A stretch of DNA of 64,000 bases from Cordilura impudica (lineage: Eukaryota; Arthropoda; Insecta; Diptera; Scathophagidae), in NCBI GenBank assembly GCA_963682025.1, contig OY821517.1:106754972-106818971 (forward strand), given 5' to 3'. Made by a program: the position numbers and the translations under genes. The notes beneath the pieces were generated by a model that was not told the origin of the DNA, ran no database searches, and worked only from the letters and a program-made list of their open reading frames with translations. Positions 45,395 through 55,787 of the stretch are shown piece by piece. Every line of letters starts with the position of its first letter. The first letter of the stretch is position 1.

Positions 45395-47974
45395 ATTTAC
45401 GGATAGCACTATGGAATGCTAATGGCATTTCAAATCACACTAAAGAAGTAGAACTTTTCCTTAAAGCAAACTTTATTGACTTGCTACTGATCTCAGAAAC
45501 TCACTTTACAAGTAGAAGTTTCTTTAAAATTAGTGGCTATGATCTCATCAATACCAATCATCCTGATGACAGAGCTCACGCAGGTTCTGGAATCTTAATA
45601 AAATCTACTATAAAATACGTCATTCTTAATGGATTTCAAAAAGCACACCTTCAGGCAACATCTATAAAACTTAAATGTGATGATGGAGATTTGGTTATAT
45701 CTTCAATATATTTTCCACCTCGGTGATTTTAATGCCAAACATCCGTGGTGGGGTTCCAGGTTAATAAATCCTAAAGGAAGAGAACTTTTCAAATGCGTCA
45801 ATAAGAATAATATGTTTACTTTGGCCACAGGAACACCAACGTACTGGCCTAGCGACCTTCGAAAAATTCCTGATTTGCTAGATTTTTTAATCTACAAGGG
45901 TATTCCCAGCCACAAATTGGAAATAAGAAGCTGCGGCGACTTAAGTTCTGATCACACACCTGTACTTATCAATTATAATGTTTCTGTTACAATGAAATCT
46001 TCAAAGTACCACACCTTGTCTTCTAACACCAATATATCACTTTTCCAGCAATATTTGGAGACTAACTTATGTTTAAACATGAGCCTAAAAACAAAATCTG
46101 AAATTGATGATGCAGTTGAATACTTTACAAACGAGATTCACAAAGCTGCCCAGATGGCAACACCAGTTATTGATAGATCTGCTGGCACATATACTTCAAA
46201 TTTTATAATTTCGCTTGAAATTCGACAACTTGTGAGAGAAAAAAGAAGGTTACGAAAAAGATGGCAAGTAAGCAGAAATATTAATGATAAATGTTTATTT
46301 AATAGGGCATGCAAGGAGCTTAAAACATTACTTTTTGAACACAAAAATGCGAAAACTGCAGAATTTCTGGATAAAATAAATAATTCAAAGTATGAAGAAC
46401 ACCTTTTATGGAAAGCTACTAAATATCTCAAAAGGCCAACTAAGAGAAATACATTTATTAAAAATATCGATGGTTCTTGGTGTAGAACTGATAAAGATAT
46501 TTCTGAAACATTTGCTAATCACCTTAAACATACGTTCGTACCATTTTCATTTAACACTGAAGCTCAACAAGAAGAAATATCTAATTTTCTTAATTCACCT
46601 TTACAAATGGACCTTCCTATTAAGGCATTTACTGTAAATGAAATAAAAAATGAAATAAAATTGTTAAATAAAAATAAATCCCCAGGATATGATCAGATTG
46701 ATTCGAATGTCTTAAGCAAACTTTCACGAAAATGTATCGTATTTCTTACACAAATATACAATTCAGTTCTCAGACTTGATCACTTCCCATCCCAGTGGAA
46801 ATGTGCGGAAATAATTATGATCCAAAAACCAAACAAACCAGAAAATACAGTTTCATCATACAGACCAATAAGCTTATTGTGTATATTTTCAAAAATATTT
46901 GAAAAAGTATTCTTACGAAGATTATCGCCTATATTGGAAAATAAAAACATTATTCCAGGCTATCAATTTGGATTTAGACAGAAACACGGTACACCTGAGC
47001 AAGTTCACCGAATAGTGAATGTTATTACAGATGCTCTAGAAAATAAAATGTATTGCTCAGCTGTTTTTCTTGACATACAACAAGCCTTTGATCGAGTTTG
47101 GCATCAAGGGTTGCTCTACAAGATTAAAACGTATCTTCCTGCACCGTACTATCTACTTTTAAAAAGTTATTTAAATGAAAGACACTTTTATGTAAAAGTC
47201 AATGATGAGAGTTCAGAACTGTATGATATAAAAGCTGGAATACCACAAGGTAGCGTATTAGGACCCATTTTGTACACCATGTACACAGCAGATATGCCTG
47301 TAATCAACAACATACTGGTAGCAACGTATGCAGATGACACTGCAATTATTGCTGCACATGCTTCTCCTGTACAAGCATCCTTATTTGTCCAAACTGAGCT
47401 AGATTTGTTGGACCAATGGCTACAAAACTGGAACATAAAGGTAAACACTCAAAAATCAAATCACGCAACGTTTTCACTTAGACGAGGTGACTGTCCTCCA
47501 GTTACCATTAACGGAAATACCATTCCTAAGTGTGATTCAGTGCGGTATCTCGGTATGGTCTTGGATAGACGCCTTACCTGGAAAGCGCATATTAAAAAAA
47601 AACAGCAACAGCTTAACATAAAAACCAAAAAGCTATACTGGCTCCTAGGACCAAAGTCTCAATTGAATCTTCCCAACAAACTTAAAATATACAAAGTCAT
47701 ACTGAAACCAACCTGGACCTACGGTGTCCAATTATGGGGCACTGCTAGCAATTCAAATATTGATATTCTAGAAAGATATCAATCCAAAACACTTAGGTTG
47801 GTTACTAATGCACCGTGGTACCTCACTAATAAATCTATTCAAAGAGATCTTTCGATGCTTCCAGTTAGAGAAGAAGTCAGAAAATCTAGTGATAGATACC
47901 TAGAAAGGCTCAGCAACCACGTTAACCCTGTGGCTATTTCATTGCTAGACAGCACTAATGAACTAGACGATTAA
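45385..47974 (+). pseudogene. Jockey ORF2, endonuclease-reverse transcriptase, frameshifted
   Basis: Its ATG overlaps ORF1 by 10 bases. The endonuclease starts well: ALWNANGISNH (Asn), LLLISETHF (Glu). After SSIYFPPR (~45720) the frame shifts and GDFNAKHPWWGS follows at once, so roughly 25-30 codons normally between these motifs are missing. SSDHTPVLI closes the endonuclease. The second frame then runs open for over 700 codons: RT with NKNKSPGYDQI, YRPISLLCIFSKIFEKV, LDIQQAFDRVWH, GIPQGSVLGP, the catalytic TYADDTAII (~47326) and VRYLGMVLDRRLTW. All RT residues are intact. Only the one deletion/frameshift disables it, so the copy is fairly young. Confidence 0.9.
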
Positions 47975-48303
47975 AACGCAAGCATGTACTGGATCTACCA
48001 TTCATAAACTAACTCGCCCCCCTATTTCAACAAGCGATAAAAAAAATAAATAAATAAAATAAAAATAAAACAAAATCAAACTGTAAAAAAATCAAACATT
48101 CTTTTTGAAAATCTAAAATTCTAACTACTATTCCTTTGTAAATAACTACATTAAATACTTTTAATTTATAAATATTAATATTGTAAATAATAGCCAACAT
48201 TTTATTGTATATTCTTATGGTATGTAACTCATTGGAGCTACATATCCTCTGTGATTTAAAATTAAGTTCAACAAATTTGCTTATTATCTACCGATATATT
48301 GTA

Positions 48304-48309
48304 AATAAA
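48304..48309 (+). terminator. AATAAA poly(A) signal of the Jockey element
   Basis: Lies ten bases before the poly-A run that ends the element. The 3' UTR from 47975 is A+T-rich and has several AATAAA-like words further upstream; this is the one in the right place. Confidence 0.75.
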
Positions 48310-48338
48310 GAATATATTAAAAAAAAAAAAAAAAAAAA

Positions 48339-48652
48339 ATATTTGCAACTATCAAAAATATTTGACCTATATTGAATTATACCGATCGATTCAGAATCAT
48401 TGTTTCGATTTAGCGATGTCCGCCCGTCCGTCCAACCGTCTGCCTGTCTGTCCGTCTGTGTGTCCATGTAAACCTTGTAATGAAACTATAGGTCTCAAAT
48501 ATGAATATGTTTTGTTGAAATTCAATTTATAAAATTCTATTGGACATAGGATGAACGCTGTTGGAATTGACCCTATGGGAGCGACTTAAATTGCCATAAA
48601 ATCGAAATTTTCTTATAGATCTCGATAATTTTTTTTTGGTGTGATTGTATTA
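48339..48652 (+). mobile_element. mini-me copy M12, middle piece
   Basis: Resumes with ACTATCAAAAATATTTGACC after the Jockey element. It then has a diverged tract (GTCCGCCCGTCCGTCC...), CATGTAAACCTTGTAATGAAAC and TCTTATAGATCTCG, and is cut at 48652 by the foldback element. It belongs to the older subfamily. Confidence 0.8.
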
Positions 48653-49888
48653 GGGTGGCCCTTAATAAAAAAAGTGTTCAAACTGTCGGTCTCACCACCT
48701 AGAAATATGCGAATAGCAAAAAAACTGAGAAATACAAAGTTTTGGGCCAATCAAAAAACGTTTAGTCGTGGCGCAAAACGATTGAAAATTTCAAGTGTGT
48801 TTACATGAGGAAAATATGACTTTTTTTCAGTTTTTACGAAAATTTCGTTCTATAGTTTATTTTACCGACAAGCTGGTGTATAATTCGGGATAAGTATTAA
48901 GTTATCCTTTCAAAAGGCTATAAAACTTCAAAAACGAATAAAACCTCGCCAAGAAATAGCAAATGCCACAGACCACTTTAGTGCCAAAAAAAACTAGGTC
49001 ATGAAATTTGATGGCATTTTTTTCAACTTTGAGAAATTGATTAAAGCCATCATTCTTTTTGGTCTTTATACTTATAGGTACTCAGATATGAAGTACTGTT
49101 TTATTACCACGTTGTTAACCTATTGCGCATTGAGACCGAAAATTGGAAATTTTTTTGATAAAATTTTAAAAACTCCTTTTTCAAGTTTGAAAAAATTTTC
49201 TGAAACAAAATTTAAAAAAATTAATATATTGATTTAAGGTTTTATTAAATACATGTTGCAGATTAACTGTGTGAATTTTTGAGTAAATCCCTCTACCAGA
49301 ATTTTTTAGACAAGGAATTTATTTTTGCGGATTTCGAGAAAACTTGGATTTTTGTGAAATATTCTGTAGAAAGAGTACATTTCTAAATACTTTGTATCAA
49401 AAATTCATCACTTTTTTACTTTTAAATGTTATATTTTATCTTAATAGTCTAGGGTTTCGGAAAAAAATAATATGACTCCATTAACCCTTTTGGAATTGAG
49501 GTCACATATGACCCCAAGCTAATAAAAGACAATTTATTCAAATATTCAAATATTTTGTAAGTGCTGTCCAATTATTAAATGCGACGCCTAAAATATAATA
49601 ACCAAATGTGTAGAAGTTTCGTTCCAAAAATTTTGGATAAATCCGAGAACGTTAACCCATTATTTGCCAAGGCCAGATTTGTATTTTAAGATATTTTTAA
49701 ATAAAAATTACCGAAAACGAGTTTTTCTACTACACTCGATGAAACCACTATGTAGAATTTAAGAAAAATAATTCGGTTAATTTTTTTTTATTTAACCCTT
49801 CAGTACTCCTGAGATCAAAATTATCCATTGTGGTATATCTTTGGTGCAACTATCTGCTTATTGCTCGCGAATATAAATTAAAACAACT
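48653..49888 (+). repeat. Foldback element, left arm
   Basis: Aligned by eye with the right arm across its whole length; for example CTTATTGCTCGCGAATATAA at its inner end matches TATATTCGCGAGCAATAAG at 50293. There are scattered single-base differences and small indels, so the arms have drifted apart for some time. Confidence 0.85.
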
Positions 49889-50280
49889 TAGGTCATATGT
49901 CTCAAAAATAGGACGTTTTTTGAAATTCACTTTGATTTAATTTTGTAATTTATTCCATTAAGAGTAGTATTAATTTAATATTACCTTTTATATATATTAT
50001 TATATTTGAAATTTACTTTTATTTAATAAACTATTTAAAACTGGGAAATAAAATGTTAGAAGTTTGAAAAGATGTAGGTGACATTGAAGATAATATAAAG
50101 CGACTGACTATTAAAAATCAGAAATGTCAACCATTATAAGTAATGACATCTTCACCGATTGACCTGAAAAATTTTTTTTTGGCGTTTTTTGTCAATATCC
50201 ACCAAATTGGTGAGTGAGTCCGCAAGAAATTCAACTATTACTGTATTACATAAAGTAATTTTATAACAAAATTGGTTAAA

Positions 50281-51443
50281 AGTTGTTTTAATATATATTC
50301 GCGAGCAATAAGCAGACAATTGCACCAGAGATATATCACAATGGATAATTTTGATCTCAGGAGCACTGAACGGTTAAATAAAAAACAAATTAACCGAATT
50401 ATTTTTCTTAAATTCTAAATAGTGGTTTCATCAAGTGTAATAGAAAAACTCGTTTTCGGTTATTTTTATTTAAAAATATCTTAAAATCCAAATCTGGCCT
50501 TGGCAAATAATGGGTTACCGTTCTCGGATTTATCCAAAATTTTTGGAACGAAACTTCTACACATTTGGTTATTATATTTTAAGCGTCGCATCTAATAATT
50601 GGACAGCACTTACAAAATATTTGAATTTTTTGAATAAATTGTCTTTTATTAGCTTGGGGTCATATGTGACCCCAATTCCAAAAGGGTTAATGGAGTCATA
50701 TTATTTTTTTCCGAAACCATAGGCTATTAAGATAAAATATAACATTTAAAAGTAAAAAAGTGATGAATTTTTGATACAAAGTATTTAGAAAGAGTACAAT
50801 TACAGAATATTTCACAAAAATCCAAGTTTTCTCGAAATCCGCAAAAATAAAAACTTTGTCAAAAAAATTCTGGTAGAGGGATTTACTTAAAAATTCAAAC
50901 AGTTAATTTCCAGCATGTATTTAATAAAACCTTAAATTAATATATTAATTTTTTTAAATTTTGTTTAAGAACATTTTTTCAAACTTGAAAAAGGAGTTTT
51001 CAAAATTTTATCAAAAAAATTTCCAATTTTCGGTCTCAATGCGCAATAGGTTACCAACGTGGTAATAAAACAGTACTTCATATCTGAGTACTTATAAGTA
51101 TGAAGACCAAAAAAGAATGATGGCTTTAATCAATTTCTCAAAGTTGAAAAAAATGCCATCAAATTTCATGACCTAGTTTTTTTTTGGCACAAAAGTGGTC
51201 TGGGGCATTTGCTATTTCTTGGCGAGGTTTTATTCGATTTTGAGGTTTTATAGCCTTTTGAAAGGATAATTTAATACTGATCCCGAATTATATAACAGCG
51301 TGTCGGTAAAGTTAAACTATAGAACGAAATTTTCGTAAAAAAAACTTTGTATTTCTCAGTTTTTTTGCTATTTGCATATTTCTAGGGGGTGAGACCGACA
51401 GTTTGAACACTTTTTTTTCCCTCCATATAACGAAGGGCCGCCC
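50281..51443 (-). repeat. Foldback element, right arm
   Basis: Inverted partner of 48653-49888, ~70 bases shorter. One of the losses is visible near the outer end, where the left arm has extra bases around TTTTGGGCCAATCAAAAAACG that the right arm lacks. Confidence 0.85.
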
Positions 51444-51760
51444 TAGTGTGTATGTTACATCTGTCCAAATATAAACCCTGTAGGACAACGCTAAGATATA
51501 GCCGCCATATAAAGCTGCTTCCCGATCATCACTTAAATGTATCAAAACCGAAATATTACACAGATTTTTTCCAAATTTTGTAAAGCAAGTGACTTTTCTT
51601 TATATGGTCTAGATCGGTCCATTTTTCGACTTAATCTCCATATAAATATAGCATCCGATATGAATTTTTTCATATCCGAAGTCAAAAAAATTAATAACAA
51701 TGCTACTCAATTTGGTTTATGCTTATTTTCAATATCTAATTATTTGGCCCGTTTCCTTTT
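51444..51760 (+). mobile_element. mini-me copy M12, 3' piece
   Basis: Continues M12 after the foldback element with GTATGTTACATC, CATATAAAGCTGCTTCCCGAT, CATATAAATATAGCATCCG and TATGCTTATTTTC, then fades out near 51745 without the end palindrome. Confidence 0.75.
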
Positions 51761-52118
51761 AACGCTATTCAAAATGAAAAGGAAAAGTTTTTTAATAAAC
51801 GACTTTCTTCATGTCGTCGCGACGTGGAGAACGCATTTGACCATCCTGAGGCTAGATTCAGAAGAGTCGGAAGAGGCATGGATTTTCACATGAAGAACGT
51901 CAACGTAACTGTTAAAGCTGTTTGCACAATATTTGCAATAATAATAACAACCATATAAGCAAAAAATTGAATGCGAGAATATGTTTCAGAAAATGTTCTA
52001 CAACAGCCCCGTCGTTGCCCATCCCAAGGAAATAATAGTGGTACTGAACTAAGCAATGCTTTGATGGATTTTTTTTTTCAAAAGTAAGTTTACATTTATG
52101 TAAATTATTCCGACCTAT

Positions 52119-52223
52119 ACTTAATAGGCTATTATTAATTAATATTATTAATTAATATTAATAATTATTATTATTAATTGTTATAATTATTAATTAATAT
52201 TATTAATTAATAGCCTAATAAGT
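52119..52223. repeat. A+T-rich hairpin, ~40-nt arms
   Basis: ACTTAATAGGCTATTATTAA at the left and its near-inverse TTAATTAATAGCCTAATAAGT at the right enclose repeated TTAATTAATATTA words. Arms are imperfect by a few bases. It lies ~50 bases outside the SANT-encoding element. Confidence 0.8.
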
Positions 52224-52273
52224 AAAACTTTTCTGCGATATTAATTTGTGTATTTATTTGAACTAGCAGATTC

Positions 52274-53385
52274 CAGCCCTCGAAATTCGAGTGCAAATTC
52301 TAGGAAATTTTATTTTTTCATTAAATAAAGACCCTAAAGGTATGCTAATCAATTATAGCCAATTTGCAAATCAACACAAAAAAAAACTCATTTTTATTAC
52401 AAACACATTAACAAATTTAATAAACACGTACATAGCATTGTATAATTATACCCTATACCACTATGTGGTTTGGGTATAATGACTTTGTGCTGCTGTTTGT
52501 AACTACCAAAAATATTTGACCTAGACCCACCTTTTATTATACCGATCGAATCAGAATCACTAATTGATTCGATTTAACGAAGCCCATCCGTCCGTCCGTC
52601 TGTGTGTCCATGTAAATCTTGTAATCAAAGTGTAGGTCGCAACTATTAATATATTTTGATGAAATTTGGTATATAAGCTTTTATCAGCCATAGGATGAAC
52701 GCTGTTGAAATGGTGAGAATCGGTCCATCTTCAGACCTAGCCCCCATACAAATGACCCCTATGTAATCCACATAAATTGCCATAAGATCCAAATTGTCAT
52801 ATAGATCTTACTCAAATTGGGTTTGTATGCGTTTATTACCTGAGTGGTCCAAAAATGATCGCTATGGGACAAGTCTTAGTCATAGGCTCCATATAGAGCT
52901 GCTACCCGATCTTCACTTAAATCTATCAAAAAACAAAAATATTGCACTGATTCTTCTCAAATTTTGTTTGTATATATTTTCGAAAAATACAAGAGACTTT
53001 ACCAAACATAGTAAGGATCGGTCCATTTTTGGGCCTATTCCCCATATAGATATAGCATCCGATATGAACTTTTTCATATCTGCCGCCAAAAATATTAATA
53101 AAAATCCCACTCAAATTTGGTTTATGCTTATTTTGTATGTCCAATTAGTTGGGCCTATGAGATAGGGTCTCTAAACGCATGGTATAGGGTATCATATAGT
53201 CGGTCTAGACCGACTATAATTTTCTTACTTGTTTTATGTATGTGTTAGTAGCAACTTAAAATACAATTTACTCAACATAAGGGGAAAAATTTAAAAATCT
53301 GTAAATCTGCAAAACTGCTAAAAAGAAATACCTTTCAAATAATATACGTTTGGTCAATATCGGATTAAAACGGTAGAACAAAACA
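52274..53385 (+). repeat. SANT element, left inverted arm (split by M13)
   Basis: Arm pieces 52274-52446 and 53235-53385 read on without a gap relative to the right arm once M13 is taken out: CATAGCATTGTATAAT before M13 and ATGTATGTGTTAGTAGC after it match one continuous stretch of the right arm. Confidence 0.85.
52447..53234 (+). mobile_element. mini-me/DINE-like element, copy M13
   Basis: Complete copy inserted in the left arm of the SANT element at a T-rich/TA site. The GTCC tract is short (CCATCCGTCCGTCCGTC), and the palindrome and CTTACTTGTTT end are intact. Because the uninterrupted right arm shows the empty site, this copy gives a clean view of both element borders: TATACCCTATACC at the left and CTTACTTGTTTT at the right. 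Confidence 0.88.
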
Positions 53386-54101
53386 TGTTTTTATGTTTTT
53401 TGTTTTATGTACAATTCCAATCCAATGTGAAGTAAAACAGTTTCATATTAGACTTCCTTGATAAAGAAACGTTGTTTTATTTACAGAAAACACTTTCGAC
53501 CTTATTTATCAATCAATCTAAAATATTATTATTTTTTAAAAGCTCGGCGAACAATTTGTTGGTTTTTTGGAGCAATTCTATTGTTTTTAAATTATTTTCC
53601 AATATTTGGTTTAGAAATTGCTCCATTACCGTCTGATCTCTTTGTAAAATTTTTGCTACATCTAAATTTCCTTTTTTTTTTAGCTGCAGCTGAAGTTGAT
53701 GGAGATGATGATGTAATTGCCGATGATGGCGACGTAGCTGTGGATGCCTGTGAGGTGGCTAATCCAGCCAATCCTCTAAAAAAACATACGATAACAATGT
53801 ATTAATGATAATATATATTAATCAATAAAGCAAAGTGTCGTCCATCCGTTCTTTATATGTGGTTGACTTAAATTGTCGTAAAGTGGATATAAAATATCCA
53901 TACCGATGAACTACCTCAGGACGGGCCTTGTTTTGTCCAGTCGGAACTGAAAATACATAAATATATTATTTAAATTTATTATAGAAAACGAACCATATAT
54001 ACCGGTATTTTTTGGTCAGATTATTTATTCTGGCCCGCATTTCGGCAGGCGACAAAATAATGCCATATTTTTTGGCTTCTTGGCACATGTTGGCGTACAT
54101 A

Positions 54102-55702
54102 CATTCCGTTTCGTTTGAATAGCACACACCAATTTTTTATTTCTATTTGATTATCTACCAATATTCATTGACTGAAATGTATTTGTTGTTATACTAGTTT
54201 TTTCGTCTTCCTATCGACATTCGCTGCGACAAAATTGAAGCCCTGAGAATTTACCGTTACATTTTTCTGTTCATTTCATTTTCGTTTGCTTCAAAATCTA
54301 ATACATTTGCGTTTAAGTTTGATTTACGTCGTGCAGATCATCGGCAAGATAAAGTAAACCATTATTTTGAATATTTCAAATATATTTGAATAATATTCAA
54401 TAATAATGGGTCGTGGTACAGCCTTAACGAACGAGGAACAAATTAAAATAAAAACTTATCAGAAATGTGACCTCTCTGTGTCTGAAATAGCGAAAAAATT
54501 GGAAGCAGTAGAAAATTCGTGTATAATTTTATGCAGAACAGGTCGAATTATGGAAAAAATACGAAAAGTCGTGTAAATAGTGTACTTTCCAATGAAGATA
54601 AGCGATCTGTACTGCGCGAGGCTTCCAATTCGCATGACTCTGTTGACAAAATAAGAGCAAAAGCTGGAGTTAACGCAAGTAAAACTGCTGTGTGGCAGGT
54701 GATTTCTAAAGCTAAACATCTGAAGCACCTAAAATTAAAGAAAAACCACCACTTACCCCTCTACGTAAAAAAGCTCGGCTTAGTTTCTGTAGAAACTACA
54801 TGTTATCGAAGACAGAGCGGCAGCGCGTTGTATTCCTTGATGAGAAAAAATTTAATTTCTAAGGCCCTGACTATTATAACTATTATATCCATGATTTAAG
54901 AAAGGAGACCCATCAATTGGAGCGTCTACACAGCAGAGTCAGCGGGGTTTTGGTCTGGGGAGCCATATCCTATTTTGGTACATGCGACTCCCAAGATGAA
55001 CGCGCAATCTTACAAAGGAGTTTTGGAAATGGCTTTTCCCCCACTAGAAGGCCTTTTTGGGATTTTGTCTCATGGACTTTCCAACAGGATAATGCCCCAA
55101 TTCAGACAGCCCGTGTTGTCAAATCATGGATCTAGTCAAAAAATGTCAATCTCTTAAACTGGCCTCCATCCTCGCCGGACCTTAACATTATCGAAAATGT
55201 TTGGGAGTGGTTGGCCAGACAATTTTATGAGTCAGGGAGACAGTTTTCTACCAAAGCTGAGTTAATTCAGACTATTCGGGAAGCATGGGCTTCAATTTCC
55301 CTTGACTATATTAAAAAGCTTTATGATTTCTTACCAAATAGGATTTATGAAGTTATTCTAAACAAATTAGGTTCTACCCAGTATTAAATTATTAAATTAT
55401 TATAATTAAGCCAAAACAAAATGTTTAAAATTCATTAAATAATATTTAATATAGCTTAAAACAAAGTGTGCTATTCAAATGAAACAAAATTGTACGCGCT
55501 ATTTTTAGGTTATATTTACTTTTTAAGCCCTGTAACTTGAAAGATACTCAATAAATTTTGGTTTTATTTATTGCTAATACAAACTAAATGCTTTAACTAT
55601 AAATTCAAGCCAAGAATTATTATTCACTTTCATTTGTTTAAAAGCTATCGTGAAATGAAATGCACCTTGTCAAGTGTGCTGCTATTCAAGTGCAACGGTG
55701 TG
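54102..55702 (+). mobile_element. Tc3-like transposon inside the SANT gene
   Basis: Left end at 54102 and right end at 55702 share (read inwards) CA..CCGTT..TTGAATAGC, and both abut TA (54100-54101 and 55703-55704). A further inverted word GTTTCGTTTGAATAGCACAC (54108) has a partner at 55466-55485, i.e. a subterminal repeat as in Tc3. Collapsing the element to a single TA restores the SANT reading frame (codons ...CGC ACT ATG TAC...), which fixes both borders. One decayed transposase gene is inside. Confidence 0.82.
54406..55386 (+). pseudogene. Tc3-like transposase pseudogene
   Basis: Begins MGRGTALTNEEQIKIKTYQK with helix-turn-helix SVSEIAKKL. A frameshift leads to NSVLSNEDKRSVLREASN and AGVNASKTAVWQVI (second DNA-binding subdomain). 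The catalytic domain follows in pieces: the segment near 54830-54900 should carry the first Asp but is frameshifted; VSGVLVWGAISYFG; FQQDNAPIQTARVVKSW (second Asp); and LNWPPSSPDLNIIENVWEWL near 55155 (Glu, DD34E). The C-terminus AWASISLDYIKKLYDFLPNR is clear. At least five frame breaks; inactive. Confidence 0.82.
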
Positions 55703-55787
55703 TAGTGCGTTGCGATGTGCTCCTTTTAACTGACCAATGTTTTCCTTCCATATCTATAATATTAATAGGCTAGGCGATTTCTTGTGA

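Larger units (their letters stand above)
43985..48338 (+). mobile_element. Full-length Jockey-clade non-LTR retrotransposon
   Basis: It starts CAGTCTATCTCTGACAG and ends in ~20 A residues (48319-48338) after AATAAA at 48304. A 12-bp target duplication ATATTTGCAACT lies directly on both sides (43973-43984 and 48339-48350), so the 4354-bp copy is complete. It carries ORF1 (gag-like) and ORF2 (endonuclease and RT) with a 10-base overlap. ORF1 is intact. ORF2 has a small deletion with a frameshift in the endonuclease, so this copy cannot move by its own enzyme. Confidence 0.93.
48653..51443. mobile_element. 2.8-kb foldback (giant inverted-repeat) element
   Basis: Left arm 48653-49888 and right arm 50281-51443 are inverted copies, with a ~392-base spacer. 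The ends GGGTGGCCCTTAATAAAAAA and (reverse complement of the right) GGGCGGCCCTTCGTTATATG share GGGnGGCCCTT, and both continue to AGTGTTCAAACTGTCGGTCT. TA lies on both sides (48651-48652 and 51444-51445). The arms contain no transposase; the ORFs in them are short and mirrored. The element could be a foldback-type transposon or two head-to-head copies of one 1.2-kb element. TA flanks point towards the Tc1/mariner group, but this is not proven. Confidence 0.85.
53513..55751 (-). pseudogene. Myb/SANT-like domain + coiled-coil protein gene, split by Tc3
   Basis: Read on the minus strand and skipping the Tc3 element (54102-55702). It starts MEGKHWS at 55751 and continues RSTSQRT, then across the insertion MYANMCQEAKKYG, LSPAEMRARINNLTKKYR. 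This is the second half of a Myb/SANT-like (MSANTD/MADF-type) DNA-binding domain; the first part looks shortened. A 56-base intron (53947-54002, GTATAT...TTTTCAG) follows. Exon 2 has SDWTKQGPS, a TGA in place of an expected Gly codon, then GSSSVW, matching the common GPSGGSPSxW tail of such domains. A later exon (acceptor TTTTTTTAG near 53780) gives a Ser/Thr/Ala linker (TSQASTATSPSSAITSSSPS), an A10 run at 53672-53681 where the frame slips by one, then the coiled coil ILQRDQTVMEQFLNQILENN ending in TGA at 53513-53515. Likely a DNA-binding adaptor; now inactive. Confidence 0.72.

Noticed and set aside
49001..49237. ORFs inside the foldback arms as a transposase
   Set aside because: Short, mirrored imperfectly in the other arm and without DDE motifs.
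53458..53805. 115-codon plus-strand ORF with an acidic C-terminus
   Set aside because: It is the antisense of the Ser-rich linker and coiled coil of the minus-strand SANT gene, where splice signals and domain order agree.
55466..55492. Right end of the Tc3-like element at 55492
   Set aside because: An inverted copy of the left-end word occurs here, but ending the element at 55702 restores the SANT frame and matches the left terminus better. The 55466 copy is taken as subterminal.
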